Made by a program: the position numbers and the translations under genes
The notes under the pieces: generated by a model
The model's input: the letters and a program-made list of their open reading frames with translations, nothing else
Databases searched by the model: none
What the model was told of the DNA's origin: nothing
In this document: piece by piece, positions 1-6,739 of the stretch
Layout of the letters: each line of letters begins with the position of its first letter
How positions within the stretch are numbered: the first letter of the stretch is position 1
Source of the DNA: JAWLCG01 sp041687295
GTDB taxonomy: Bacteria; Planctomycetota; Phycisphaerae; SM23-33; FEN-1343
Direction: 5' to 3'
Length of the DNA: 15,846 nt
Assembly: GCA_041687295.1 (NCBI GenBank)
Contig: JAWLCG010000076.1
Span: 1 to 15,846, forward strand

Positions 1-10
1 AGAGGGTGGC

Positions 11-1507
11 GTGAAGCGGTGTCTAATCTACGGCATCGTTGTGGCGATGGGGTTGTTGGCCTGCGCATCGGAGTCGCAGGCCGCGAAACTGACTTTGCTG
101 GAAGGTGCCCCGGAAGGCAACTTCTATGGCTGGGGCCAGGCGTCACTCTCCGCCACCGGTCGGCGCTACGATATCAACGGCAACTTCCTTCGGGTAGTTA
201 CCAACAGCAATTCGTCTGTGCCCTCCCTGGCGTCGTATAGTATGGACACCACCGGGGACCCCAATTACATGTACACGTGGCCTGGCGCGGCCGTGGCGGA
301 CCCCGAGCATTACCCTTATATGAACAACATCGCCGTGAGCGGTGGTTTCAGCAGCGCCGAGCTGATGATGCAGACCATCGGAGGGGGGGGCGGGGAGGGC
401 CCGGGGGAGGGCCCGGGGGATGGTCCGGGCGATGGTCCGGGCGATGGCTCGCCAAGCGGCAATCTCTTTGCCAACAGTGTGTTGATTTCTGCAAGCGGCT
501 CGGCGAATCTTTCCGCCAGCCCGGTCACATGGATGAACAACCCCGCCTATCCATCGGGGCCGGACGATAACGAAAGCTTTTCCACCTCGGTCAGCATGTC
601 CATCGGCACCCATAGTGCCGACGGCTTCGTGTACTTCCGCATCGACCCGGTGTTCAATGAACGGGTCGGCGACCCTGTGCCCCTGAACTACTCTCACTAC
701 TTCAGCGGATTCGAGATCAACCACAATCACGGCAACAGCGGCTACGGCGGCTCGGCGCAGGCGACCAACGCCTTCAAGCTCAACGGCAATGCCCTGCCCG
801 GCCAGAATGGCAACGTGATGGCGGCTGTGGGCGACATCATCGGTGTCAAACTCACCATGGATTTGCAGTTCAACGGTGGCGGAGACGTCGTGGATGCGCC
901 GATGACCAACTACGTGGTCGTCGCGGGCGCCAATGCCTTCGCCAACGCGATCATCGATATCCCCGTTACGCCCGGGTGCAGCCAGAACGACCCCGTCATG
1001 CCCTCCGTGGTGGATCCAAGCACTGGTTCTTACCTGTTTGACGCGTTCGACGTGGGTGACAGCGGCTTGGGCATCGACGCGCCCGCATGGTTCGACCCCG
1101 ACATCGCCATCGGATACGACTTCCAGGTTAGCAACGCAGGCGTCAGCGCCATCGTGCTGCCGGACCTGCTTTGGGACGGCGGCCCGGTGCGGATCTGGTA
1201 TGAAGATGGTGGCGTCCGGGTGTTCCTTAGCTACTACGATGACTGGGACGACGCGTACTACGACGACTTCTACCCCGGCGGGCCCATTGACTTCCCCCAG
1301 GCAGTGAATGTGTTCGGCATCACCGGAATCAATCCCGACCTCGGCCTGGACCCGGAAAATCCCCTGGCGTTTCCCGTCGGGTTGCTGTTCGACGGCCCGG
1401 CCAACGGCGTCCAACTCACGATGACACCCGTTGTGGTTCCCGAGCCGGCAACCCTTGCCCTGCTGGCTGTCGGCGGGCTGGGAATGTTGCGAAAACGGAA
1501 GAAGTAG
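11..1507 (+). CDS. PEP-CTERM sorting domain protein, secreted
   Basis: Predicted exported surface or extracellular protein of 498 residues; function of the main body is unknown. A GTG start at 11 follows a purine-rich stretch (GAGGG). Residues 1-24 form a signal peptide: basic MKR, a hydrophobic core, and a likely cut after ESQA. LLAC at 15-18 also resembles a lipobox, so a lipoprotein is an alternative. The C-terminus is a textbook PEP-CTERM tripartite signal: VVPEP at 475-479, a hydrophobic helix, then RKRKK. In PEP-CTERM families this tail is processed by an exosortase; no exosortase gene lies in the window. The middle has a Gly/Pro/acidic repeat (about 124-147) and a cluster of Asp and Tyr (410-421), but I recognise no catalytic domain. 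The tail call is firm; any role in envelope, matrix or adhesion is inference. Confidence 0.9.
   Translation: MKRCLIYGIVVAMGLLACASESQAAKLTLLEGAPEGNFYGWGQASLSATGRRYDINGNFLRVVTNSNSSVPSLASYSMDTTGDPNYMYTWPGAAVADPEHYPYMNNIAVSGGFSSAELMMQTIGGGGGEGPGEGPGDGPGDGPGDGSPSGNLFANSVLISASGSANLSASPVTWMNNPAYPSGPDDNESFSTSVSMSIGTHSADGFVYFRIDPVFNERVGDPVPLNYSHYFSGFEINHNHGNSGYGGSAQATNAFKLNGNALPGQNGNVMAAVGDIIGVKLTMDLQFNGGGDVVDAPMTNYVVVAGANAFANAIIDIPVTPGCSQNDPVMPSVVDPSTGSYLFDAFDVGDSGLGIDAPAWFDPDIAIGYDFQVSNAGVSAIVLPDLLWDGGPVRIWYEDGGVRVFLSYYDDWDDAYYDDFYPGGPIDFPQAVNVFGITGINPDLGLDPENPLAFPVGLLFDGPANGVQLTMTPVVVPEPATLALLAVGGLGMLRKRKK
392..451 (+). repeat. Five 12-bp tandem units coding for GEGP/GDGP-like tetrapeptides
   Basis: Inside the PEP-CTERM gene, five consecutive 12-bp units read Gly-Glu-Gly-Pro (twice), Gly-Asp-Gly-Pro (twice) and Gly-Asp-Gly-Ser. 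A run of G (381-390) precedes them. The units are near identical at DNA level (GGGGAGGGCCCG type, then GGCGATGGTCCG type), so they probably expanded by slippage. The protein product is a flexible acidic linker between two parts of the secreted protein. Confidence 0.8.
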
Positions 1508-1525
1508 GCATAGCAAGAATCTTCT

Positions 1526-1942
1526 TTACGATGGGCGGCTATCGCAGGGTAGTCGCCCATCTTGTTTGCATGGACGGACGGCCCCAAGGGAGATGAGGTA
1601 CAGCCAGGGCACCAGCTCGTCGATCGCGCGGGTCCGCCGCAGGTACGGCGGCAGGATCGCGCTGGTGAACCGGATGCGCTGGCCGTTCTCGTCAATCGGC
1701 CGGTCGTCCACCCGCGGGCGGGCCACCTCGAGCGGGCCCAGGCCCGTCAGGATCGCCCGCGGCGGCATGTGCCCGTTGCGGACCACCTGCCGATGCCCAG
1801 CCTCATCGAGCTGGGAGGCGTGGGCGGCGATGTGCTCGGCCACCTCGGTCTCGATCGCCGCCGCCAGCATCCGCTGGGCCCCCTGGCGGAGGATCTCAGT
1901 CAACACGTCGCGGGCCACCGGGGCCGAAGAATCCATTGCCAA
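1526..1942 (-). pseudogene. IS256-family (mutator-type) transposase, N-terminal remnant
   Basis: The reading frame (138 residues, TTG at 1942 or ATG at 1936) carries the N-terminal region of IS256-type transposases: an AAxETEVAEHI-like segment, VVRNGHMPPR, TGLGPLEVARPRV and LRRTRAIDELVPWLYL. Similarity stops at about residue 116 (near 1595). The family then normally continues through the catalytic DDE domain to roughly 400 residues, which is missing here. The last 22 residues look unrelated. A good ribosome site (AAAGGAG, 1986-1980) stands before an ATG at 1971-1969, but that ATG is in another frame from the conserved protein, so the start may also carry a frameshift. The remnant cannot be active by itself. 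The element's outer end probably lies near 2035-2060, but I could not define an inverted repeat. Confidence 0.8.
1530..1561 (+). terminator. Terminator-like hairpin after the PEP-CTERM gene
   Basis: GATGGGCG (1530-1537) is perfectly complementary to CGCCCATC (1554-1561), with a 16-nt loop that allows a few more pairs (CTA with TAG). It starts 23 bp after the stop codon and is followed by TTGTTT. The position and short T-rich tail fit a rho-independent terminator. On the other strand it also lies at the truncated end of the transposase remnant. Confidence 0.55.
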
Positions 1943-2205
1943 CGCCGGGCTGCTCGTCGCATCCAGTCCATGTGGCGTACTCCTTTCTGCTGGAAACCTG
2001 GAAGCTTCTCAGCACCAAGGATACGCCACGCTTCTGCGCCCGTCATCCACAGCTATTGACAATATCTCGACGGTCGCGCCCGCCGCTATCACTACATACA
2101 ACGCCTGTGCTGTTCAGCGCGAGCCACTTCCATTTCGTGCAGGCAGATTTTCCTAGACAGAAAAGCCCGTCAACCTGCTCTTGGTCTGTGAAAGGACGAT
2201 CGTTC

Positions 2206-2727
2206 GTGAGCGAGCCCGAGGTTCCCCTACAACTCGGCCTGAAGGTTGGCGACCCCGCCGCGTTTGGGTCGGTGTACGACCGGTACGGCCCTGGCCTCTA
2301 CCGGGCCGCATGGCGCATGCTGGGCCGGCAGGCCGACGCCGAGGATGCCGTGCAGGAGGTGTTCGCGGCTGTGGTTCGCAGCCGGCATCGGCTGGGCGAG
2401 GTGGAGGACCTGGGGGCTTACCTCTTTGCCTCGCTAAGGCGGGCGGCCCAGCGGATCGCCCGCCAACGGGGTAGGGAGCCGAAGCCTGGTCTTGCGTCGG
2501 ACCCGCCCGTGGAGAGCCCGGATGGGCAGACGGCGGATGCAGAAAGGCTGTGGCGGGCGGTCGCCCGGCTGCCGGCTGCACAGCGTGAGGTGCTGGCCTT
2601 GAAGATCGATGGGGAACTGACGTTCATGCAGATTGGCACCGTGCTGGGCATAAGCCCCAACACGGCCGCCAGCCGGTATCGGTACGCACTGGAGAAGCTT
2701 CGCGAGACGCTGGAGACGAAGCGATGA
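2206..2727 (+). CDS. ECF-type RNA polymerase sigma factor (sigma-70 family)
   Basis: Small sigma factor of 173 residues that should direct RNA polymerase to a limited set of promoters. Region 2 spans about 17-90, with DAEDAVQEVF at 44-53 (core-binding helix) and the following promoter-melting helices. A short variable linker (about 91-113) leads to region 4 at 114-168, with the helix-turn-helix ELTFMQIGTVLGISPNTAASRY-type segment and then the RYALEKLR end. There is no region 1 or 3, as expected for ECF factors. The start chosen is GTG 2206 because AAAGGA at 2191-2196 lies 9 bp upstream; the frame stays open further upstream but has no ribosome site. Its stop overlaps the next gene by ATGA, which suggests translational coupling to a regulator. 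The signal it responds to is unknown. Confidence 0.92.
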   Translation: MSEPEVPLQLGLKVGDPAAFGSVYDRYGPGLYRAAWRMLGRQADAEDAVQEVFAAVVRSRHRLGEVEDLGAYLFASLRRAAQRIARQRGREPKPGLASDPPVESPDGQTADAERLWRAVARLPAAQREVLALKIDGELTFMQIGTVLGISPNTAASRYRYALEKLRETLETKR

Positions 2728-3149
2728 AACACGACCCACATTCACTCCCGCCGGACCTGGCGGCCCTGGAGCAGGGGCTGGCCGCCGCGCGGCCGGAGCC
2801 GCCGGCGCATCTGCGCAGCCAGGTGCTTCAACGTGTGCAGTGGGAGCAGAGCCGCAGCCCCCGCCGGCGCAGGCTGCATTTTGCTGCCGCCGCGGCCATC
2901 GTCCTGCTGCTGGGAGCCCACTTCGGCTTCGGGCTCTCACATCCCCAGGGCGTGCCGCGGCCGGGTCTGGACCGGCGGCAGGCGCAGGCGGGCTACCGCG
3001 AGTTACGCGAGGCCTTGCCTGAACTGCCCGAGGAGCAGGCCTGGCGGATGAGCCTGTCCATGGCCGCGGGGCAGAACCTGCTGCCCTATGGCCCTACAGG
3101 TTCGGCCCGGCTGGTCCAACCGGCCAACAACCCGCGGTGGAACCCGTAG
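2724..3149 (+). CDS. Small single-pass membrane protein, likely anti-sigma factor
   Basis: Protein of 141 residues. The ATG at 2724 overlaps the sigma factor stop (ATGA). A cytoplasmic-looking N-terminus (1-45) with a basic cluster SRSPRRRR at 43-50 is followed by one hydrophobic segment at about 51-71, then a C-terminal region rich in Pro, Gln and Leu that would lie outside the membrane. This topology, plus the position directly after an ECF gene, is typical of membrane anti-sigma factors. I see no zinc-binding HxxxCxxC motif, so it is not a ZAS-type protein, and I do not recognise a named family. The role is inferred from context and topology; a structural or accessory partner of the downstream membrane protein is the alternative. 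Confidence 0.65.
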   Translation: MKHDPHSLPPDLAALEQGLAAARPEPPAHLRSQVLQRVQWEQSRSPRRRRLHFAAAAAIVLLLGAHFGFGLSHPQGVPRPGLDRRQAQAGYRELREALPELPEEQAWRMSLSMAAGQNLLPYGPTGSARLVQPANNPRWNP

Positions 3150-3185
3150 GGACGAGCAACTCCACAGACGGATGGAGACATAACG

Positions 3186-4835
3186 ATGGGATACATCCTG
3201 CTGGCAATTGAGTCGGCCATCACCTCGACGCTCCTGGTCGGCCTGGGCATCGCGCTGGCCCGGCGGCTGAAGAACCGGTACCTCCGGGCGGAGTTTCTGG
3301 TCTTCTGGATGCTGCTTCTGGTGGCCCTGTGGAGTCTGGCCATCGCCGGGCTGGCCTGGATTCAGGTCCACTTCGGGGGTGCCGCCGGCGCGCTGACCGG
3401 CGTGGCGGTGACGGCCGGCCTGGCGCTGGTGGGCGCCGCGATGGTCATCGTGGGCCTGCGGCGCGCCGGACCGGCGGGCCCACCTCCCTGGAGTTGGTCA
3501 ATCGGCCAGTGGGCGGCGGCCTCGGCCGTGGCCCTGCTGCTGACGGGCACCACGTGGTGGAACCTCGACCTCGCCGTCCGCCAGGACATGGCCCAACTGC
3601 GTAACGAGGCTGGCACCCTTGCTCTCGCTGTCGGCACTCATCGCTTGCCCCCGTCGCTGAATGCAGCGGTGCTCTACGAGCGGGCCCTGGACGCCTTGGA
3701 GACTGCCAAGACCTCTCGGTCGCCCGATGACCGAGTCATCAGAACCTGGTTTGAGCAGACCGGAGATCCGGGCTTCCAGGTGCCGCCCGATGCGTTGAGC
3801 TTCCTAAGCCGGAATGAGCAGACGCTGCAGTGGCTCCGCGACGGAGCGGAGCGGCCAGGCTTCAGTCTGAACCTGGCTCCGATGAGTCCGCCGTTCATGG
3901 CCCTGCGATTCCCTGGTCTGGTCGGGCACGTGCCGAACCTGGGACAGATGCTATGCCTCTCCGCCCGGGCACACGCCCAGCAGGGCCAGCTTCCCCAGGC
4001 CATGCGTGATCTGGCCGCGGCCTTCGCCCTGGCACGGCATGCGACCGACGAGCCACTTCCTGTTCTCCACATGCTCGCGGGCAAGACATATGCTTACGCG
4101 TTCGGGACACTTCAGGCGATCCTGTCTGAACACGACCTCACCCCCGAGGCCCTGGACGCCCTGGAGGTCGAGCTCGTCCCGTCCTTCCAGGACATGCTGA
4201 CGCCTGCCGTGAACCTGGAGCGAGCCAACATGCTGGGCATCTGGGCCAACCTGGACTACCCCGACGTGATCCCGTTCATTGACCCAAGCGAGAAAGGCTC
4301 CATCCGTCATAGACTGCTTGCGGAGTTCGTCACCAGCAGTGTGTATCGAGTGCTCCTGTGGCGGCGCGACTTGGCCTCCTATCGCCAGTGGGTGAGCCAG
4401 AACTGGGGGCTCCTTGAGATGCCCTACTTCAGGGCGGGTCGCTCACAGGCTACCTGGCAGGGCATGAAAGGCAAGCCCCCTTCAGGACCGCTCGCGTGGC
4501 ACCTGGCGTTCAACATGGACGGCTACCACCGCTTGGCCGCCACCGCCGATGCCCAGGCCCGCCTGGTCGCCCTGGCTCAAGCGATGTGGCGGTACCGTCT
4601 GGACAGCGGGACCTTCCCCGAAGCCCTGGAGGCCCTGGTGCCTGCCTACCTGCCGGCCGTGCCGATCGACCCGTTCAGCGGTGAGCCGCTGCGCCTGACC
4701 CATCGCGGTCCGGGGCAGCCCGTCATCTACAGCATCGGCCAGGACCTCGTGGACGACGGCGGCACCTACGAGCCGGGCACTGCCCGACCCTACACGACCG
4801 GGGATATCGTCCTGGTGTTGGACGGGGCGTCGTAG
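3186..4835 (+). CDS. Membrane protein with C-terminal DPF/YSIG/DDGG tail, unknown function
   Basis: Protein of 549 residues with GGAG at 3174-3177, 8 bp before the ATG. The N-terminal part has about four hydrophobic helices (near 3-25, 38-60, 68-92 and 109-126). A long, mostly helical region with leucine- and alanine-rich repeats of TPR-like character follows; no motif identifies it. The C-terminus has the pattern ALAQAMWRYRLDSGTFPEAL, then LVPAYLPAVPIDPF (DPF at 495-497), YSIG at 515-518 and DDGG at 523-526. This tail is common in planctomycete proteins and resembles the C-terminal part of type II secretion pseudopilin G proteins, but here no pilin-type N-terminal helix exists. It lies 36 bp after the anti-sigma-like gene, so it is probably the third member of that operon. 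Function unknown; envelope sensing or stress response would be a guess from context. Confidence 0.75.
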   Translation: MGYILLAIESAITSTLLVGLGIALARRLKNRYLRAEFLVFWMLLLVALWSLAIAGLAWIQVHFGGAAGALTGVAVTAGLALVGAAMVIVGLRRAGPAGPPPWSWSIGQWAAASAVALLLTGTTWWNLDLAVRQDMAQLRNEAGTLALAVGTHRLPPSLNAAVLYERALDALETAKTSRSPDDRVIRTWFEQTGDPGFQVPPDALSFLSRNEQTLQWLRDGAERPGFSLNLAPMSPPFMALRFPGLVGHVPNLGQMLCLSARAHAQQGQLPQAMRDLAAAFALARHATDEPLPVLHMLAGKTYAYAFGTLQAILSEHDLTPEALDALEVELVPSFQDMLTPAVNLERANMLGIWANLDYPDVIPFIDPSEKGSIRHRLLAEFVTSSVYRVLLWRRDLASYRQWVSQNWGLLEMPYFRAGRSQATWQGMKGKPPSGPLAWHLAFNMDGYHRLAATADAQARLVALAQAMWRYRLDSGTFPEALEALVPAYLPAVPIDPFSGEPLRLTHRGPGQPVIYSIGQDLVDDGGTYEPGTARPYTTGDIVLVLDGAS

Positions 4836-4894
4836 CAGCACAGGCATCCTGCAGGCATGTTGCTGGCCGATGGGCTGCATGCAGGGCGAGCGGG

Positions 4895-5080
4895 AACCTG
4901 ACCGCGCCCCGCCAGGAGGTGGTGCAGGTGGCCCGGGTGCTGCCGGAGAGCCCCACGCCCGAGCAGCTGCAGCAGGCCCGGGCAAGCGTCACCAAGCCCC
5001 ACGTCGCCCGCAACTCGGGCGACAACGAGTGGTACACGCCGGCCGACTATATCGCCCGCGCCCGGACCGTCATGGGCGGC
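4895..5080 (+). pseudogene. Remnant of phage-type DNA N-6-adenine methyltransferase (Dam family)
   Basis: An open frame running through 4895-5080 contains KPHVARNSGDNEWYTPADYI and then ARARTVMGG. This closely matches the N-terminal signature of phage and prophage Dam-type adenine methyltransferases, in which NSGNNEWYTP..YI..AR.VMG is followed by IDLDPAS. Here the similarity ends at the GG of VMGG (about 5080). The next residues (SRNPVIYRIRW) are unrelated, and the catalytic region is missing. Upstream residues (NLTAPRQEVVQVARVL) could be a ParB-like or linker part of the same protein. A GTG at 4919 follows AGGAG but is very close to it, so expression is doubtful. The fragment lies beside the 3' end of a tRNA gene, a classic integration position, which supports a decayed mobile element. 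Confidence 0.6.
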
Positions 5081-5085
5081 TCCCG

Positions 5086-5108
5086 GAATCCGGTAATCTA
5101 CCGGATTC
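5086..5108. repeat. Perfect inverted repeat, 10-bp arms with 3-nt loop
   Basis: GAATCCGGTA (5086-5095) and TACCGGATTC (5099-5108) are exact reverse complements around the loop ATC. It begins 6 bp after the methyltransferase similarity ends and about 75 bp beyond the 3' end of the tRNA gene on the minus strand. It could terminate the tRNA transcript, although no T run follows on either strand, or be a scar or core of the lost element. Confidence 0.7.
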
Positions 5109-5183
5109 GCTGGCGATTCAGAGCCGCACTGCCCGACGCGGGCAGGTACGCTAAAACTTGCGTTCGGAGTGAGTTACCTGCAA

Positions 5184-5256
5184 TGGAGACGAAGGGATTC
5201 GAACCCTCGACCTGCTGATTGCGAACCAGCCGCTCTCCCAACTGAGCTACGTCCCC
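5184..5256 (-). tRNA. tRNA-Ala, anticodon CGC
   Basis: Read on the minus strand, the 73-nt sequence folds into a full cloverleaf. The acceptor arms GGGGACG and CGTCTCC contain the G3:U70 wobble pair that marks alanine tRNAs. The D arm is GCTCAGTTGGGAGAGC, the anticodon stem GCTGG/TCAGC holds loop TTCGCAA (anticodon CGC, reading GCG), and the T arm contains GGTTCGAATCC. The discriminator base is A. CCA is not encoded (the genome continues TTG), so it must be added after transcription. Its 3' end points toward the phage-like remnant. Confidence 0.95.
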
Positions 5257-5271
5257 GGGTTGTAAGCCCAC

Positions 5272-5301
5272 TTTATACCGCTGCGGCGGGGGCGGTGTCA
5301 A
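5272..5301 (-). promoter_or_regulatory. Sigma-70 promoter of tRNA-Ala
   Basis: On the minus strand TTGACA (5301-5296) is followed by an 18-bp spacer and TATAAA (5277-5272). This matches 6/6 and 5/6 of the consensus hexamers. A start about 6-8 bp further on would leave a leader of roughly 10 nt before the tRNA 5' end at 5256. It is the clearest promoter in the window. Confidence 0.75.
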
Positions 5302-5328
5302 TCGCCGATTCGCCGATCCGGTGGAGTA

Positions 5329-5356
5329 TTGACGCGAGGGGCGAGGCGCCTAAGGT
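5329..5356 (+). promoter_or_regulatory. Weak candidate promoter of the Gfo/Idh/MocA gene
   Basis: TTGACG (5329-5334), a 16-bp spacer and TAAGGT (5351-5356) stand about 45 bp before the GTG start at 5402. The -35 is good (5/6) and the -10 poor (3/6). It is divergent from the tRNA promoter, with the two -35 regions under 30 bp apart. Confidence 0.3.
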
Positions 5357-5401
5357 AACAGTGGGGACCCAGCCAGGCTGGCGTGGAAGGGGGTTGCGAT
5401 C

Positions 5402-6481
5402 GTGGCAGGCAAGGAAGTGCTCAACGTGGCCGTCATTGGCCTGGGAATGGGCCGGGCGCACGCCCGCAGCTACCAGGGGTATCCCCGGGCGAAGCTGGCG
5501 GCCCTGTGCGACGCCGACGCCGACCGCCTGTCGGCAGGGGGGCAGGAGTTCGGTCTGCCGGAGGGTCGGCTGTTCACGGACTACCGCGAGATGTTCGCCC
5601 GCGCCGGCGAGGTCGGTCTGGACGCGGTCAGCATCGCCCTGCCGAACTTCCTGCACGCCCCGGTGAGCATCGCAGCCTTCGAGGCGGGCCTGCACGTGAT
5701 GTGTGAGAAGCCCATGGCCATGAACGTCGTCGAGGCCCACCAGATGCTCGTCGCCCAGCGGCGTTCGGGATGCAAGTTCATGATTAACTTGTCGTTCCGA
5801 TTCACACCGCCGGCCCAGGCCTTGCGGCGGGTTGTCCAGAGCGGCGCCCTGGGCGAGATCTACTTTGGCCGGACGGCCTGGCATCGCCGGCGGGGGCTGC
5901 CGGGCTTCGGCGGGTGGTTCGGCACGAAGAAGCTCTCCGGCGGCGGGCCGATCATCGACCTGGGCGTCCATCGGCTGGACCTGGCGATGTGGCTGATGGG
6001 CAACCCCGCCCCGCGGACGGTCAGCGCCAGCGCGTACAACGTCATCGGGACCCGCCTGGCCCAGGAGCAGCAGACGACCTTCGACGTGGAAGACCTGGGC
6101 TGCGCGATGATCCGCTTCGACAATGGCGCCACGCTGCTGCTGGAGGCCAGCTGGGCCGGCTACAACGAGAAGCGCGAGGACATGAGCACGTACCTGCTGG
6201 GCTCCAAGGGCGGGCTGTTGCACCGCAACGTCGGCGAGGGCTACGATTTCGAGGCCTGCGTCTTCAGCGAGCGGGAGGGCTCGCTCTGGAGCGAGCATTT
6301 TCAGCAGCCGGCGGTGCCGATGGTGTCGGCCTACGAGGACTTCATCGACGCGGTGCTGGACGACCGCGAGCCCTCGGCCCCCGGCGAGCACGGCCTGAAC
6401 GTGCAGCTGATCCTCGACGCCATCTACGACTCGGCCGGGCGGGGCGAGGAGGTCCGCATCGAGCCGCCGACCGACTCCTGA
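5402..6481 (+). CDS. Gfo/Idh/MocA family oxidoreductase
   Basis: Predicted cytoplasmic NAD(P)-dependent sugar or inositol-type dehydrogenase of 359 residues, the usual family length. The N-terminal Rossmann fold begins VAVIGLGMGRAHA (9-21) with the glycine-rich dinucleotide loop. CEKPMAMN at 101-108 carries the family's EKP motif, whose lysine (K103) serves in cofactor and substrate binding. The C-terminal domain has GGGPIIDLGVHRLDLAMWL, in which D186 and H190 correspond to the family's catalytic or substrate-binding D..GxH pattern. The GTG start at 5402 follows GGAAGGGGG (5385-5393) with good spacing. No neighbour belongs to a sugar pathway and the gene looks monocistronic, so the substrate cannot be named. 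The family is secure. Confidence 0.92.
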   Translation: MAGKEVLNVAVIGLGMGRAHARSYQGYPRAKLAALCDADADRLSAGGQEFGLPEGRLFTDYREMFARAGEVGLDAVSIALPNFLHAPVSIAAFEAGLHVMCEKPMAMNVVEAHQMLVAQRRSGCKFMINLSFRFTPPAQALRRVVQSGALGEIYFGRTAWHRRRGLPGFGGWFGTKKLSGGGPIIDLGVHRLDLAMWLMGNPAPRTVSASAYNVIGTRLAQEQQTTFDVEDLGCAMIRFDNGATLLLEASWAGYNEKREDMSTYLLGSKGGLLHRNVGEGYDFEACVFSEREGSLWSEHFQQPAVPMVSAYEDFIDAVLDDREPSAPGEHGLNVQLILDAIYDSAGRGEEVRIEPPTDS

Positions 6482-6673
6482 CCCGCGCGATGGGCGGCTG
6501 GGGGCAAGCGGGGCGCGTCGGTGCTTTACAGGATCGGCTGGATGCGGAGTCAGCGATCGGCCGATACCCATAATCGTAACCCGCAGCGAAGAATAGGCCC
6601 GCGCCTCTTGTCAGCCGGCCCGAAACCGGCGTACACTGGACACCTGGCGCGGGGCGGTCCGGCCCGGCGGGCG

Positions 6674-6679
6674 TACAAT
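6674..6679 (+). promoter_or_regulatory. Possible -10 element before the cytidylate-kinase-like gene
   Basis: TACAAT (5/6 match to TATAAT) lies 60 bp before the ATG at 6740, in the 258-bp gap after the oxidoreductase gene. No acceptable -35 hexamer stands at 16-18 bp, so this is only a weak suggestion. The rest of the gap shows nothing I can name. Confidence 0.25.
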
Positions 6680-6739
6680 AAGGATGGGCGAGGCCCCCGC
6701 GAGGACGCGGTGACGACGCCCCCTGACGGGAAAGCACGG

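Noticed and set aside
143..1516. A 457-codon minus-strand frame opposite the PEP-CTERM gene.
   Set aside because: The composition is antisense-like, while the plus strand has a signal peptide and a PEP-CTERM tail.
2056..2061. TTGACA as a -35 for the sigma factor gene.
   Set aside because: No acceptable -10 occurs at 16-18 bp, and it probably belongs to the end of the transposase remnant.
5098..5666. Frames crossing the tRNA that read like VAQLGERLVRNQQVEGSNPF (minus) and RRDSNPRPADCEPAALPTEL (plus).
   Set aside because: These are well-known translation artefacts of tRNA genes; the cloverleaf at 5184-5256 explains the sequence.
6521..6739. An upstream extension of the cytidylate-kinase-like frame.
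   Set aside because: The translated part has no similarity to the family, lacks a ribosome site and contains a possible -10 element.
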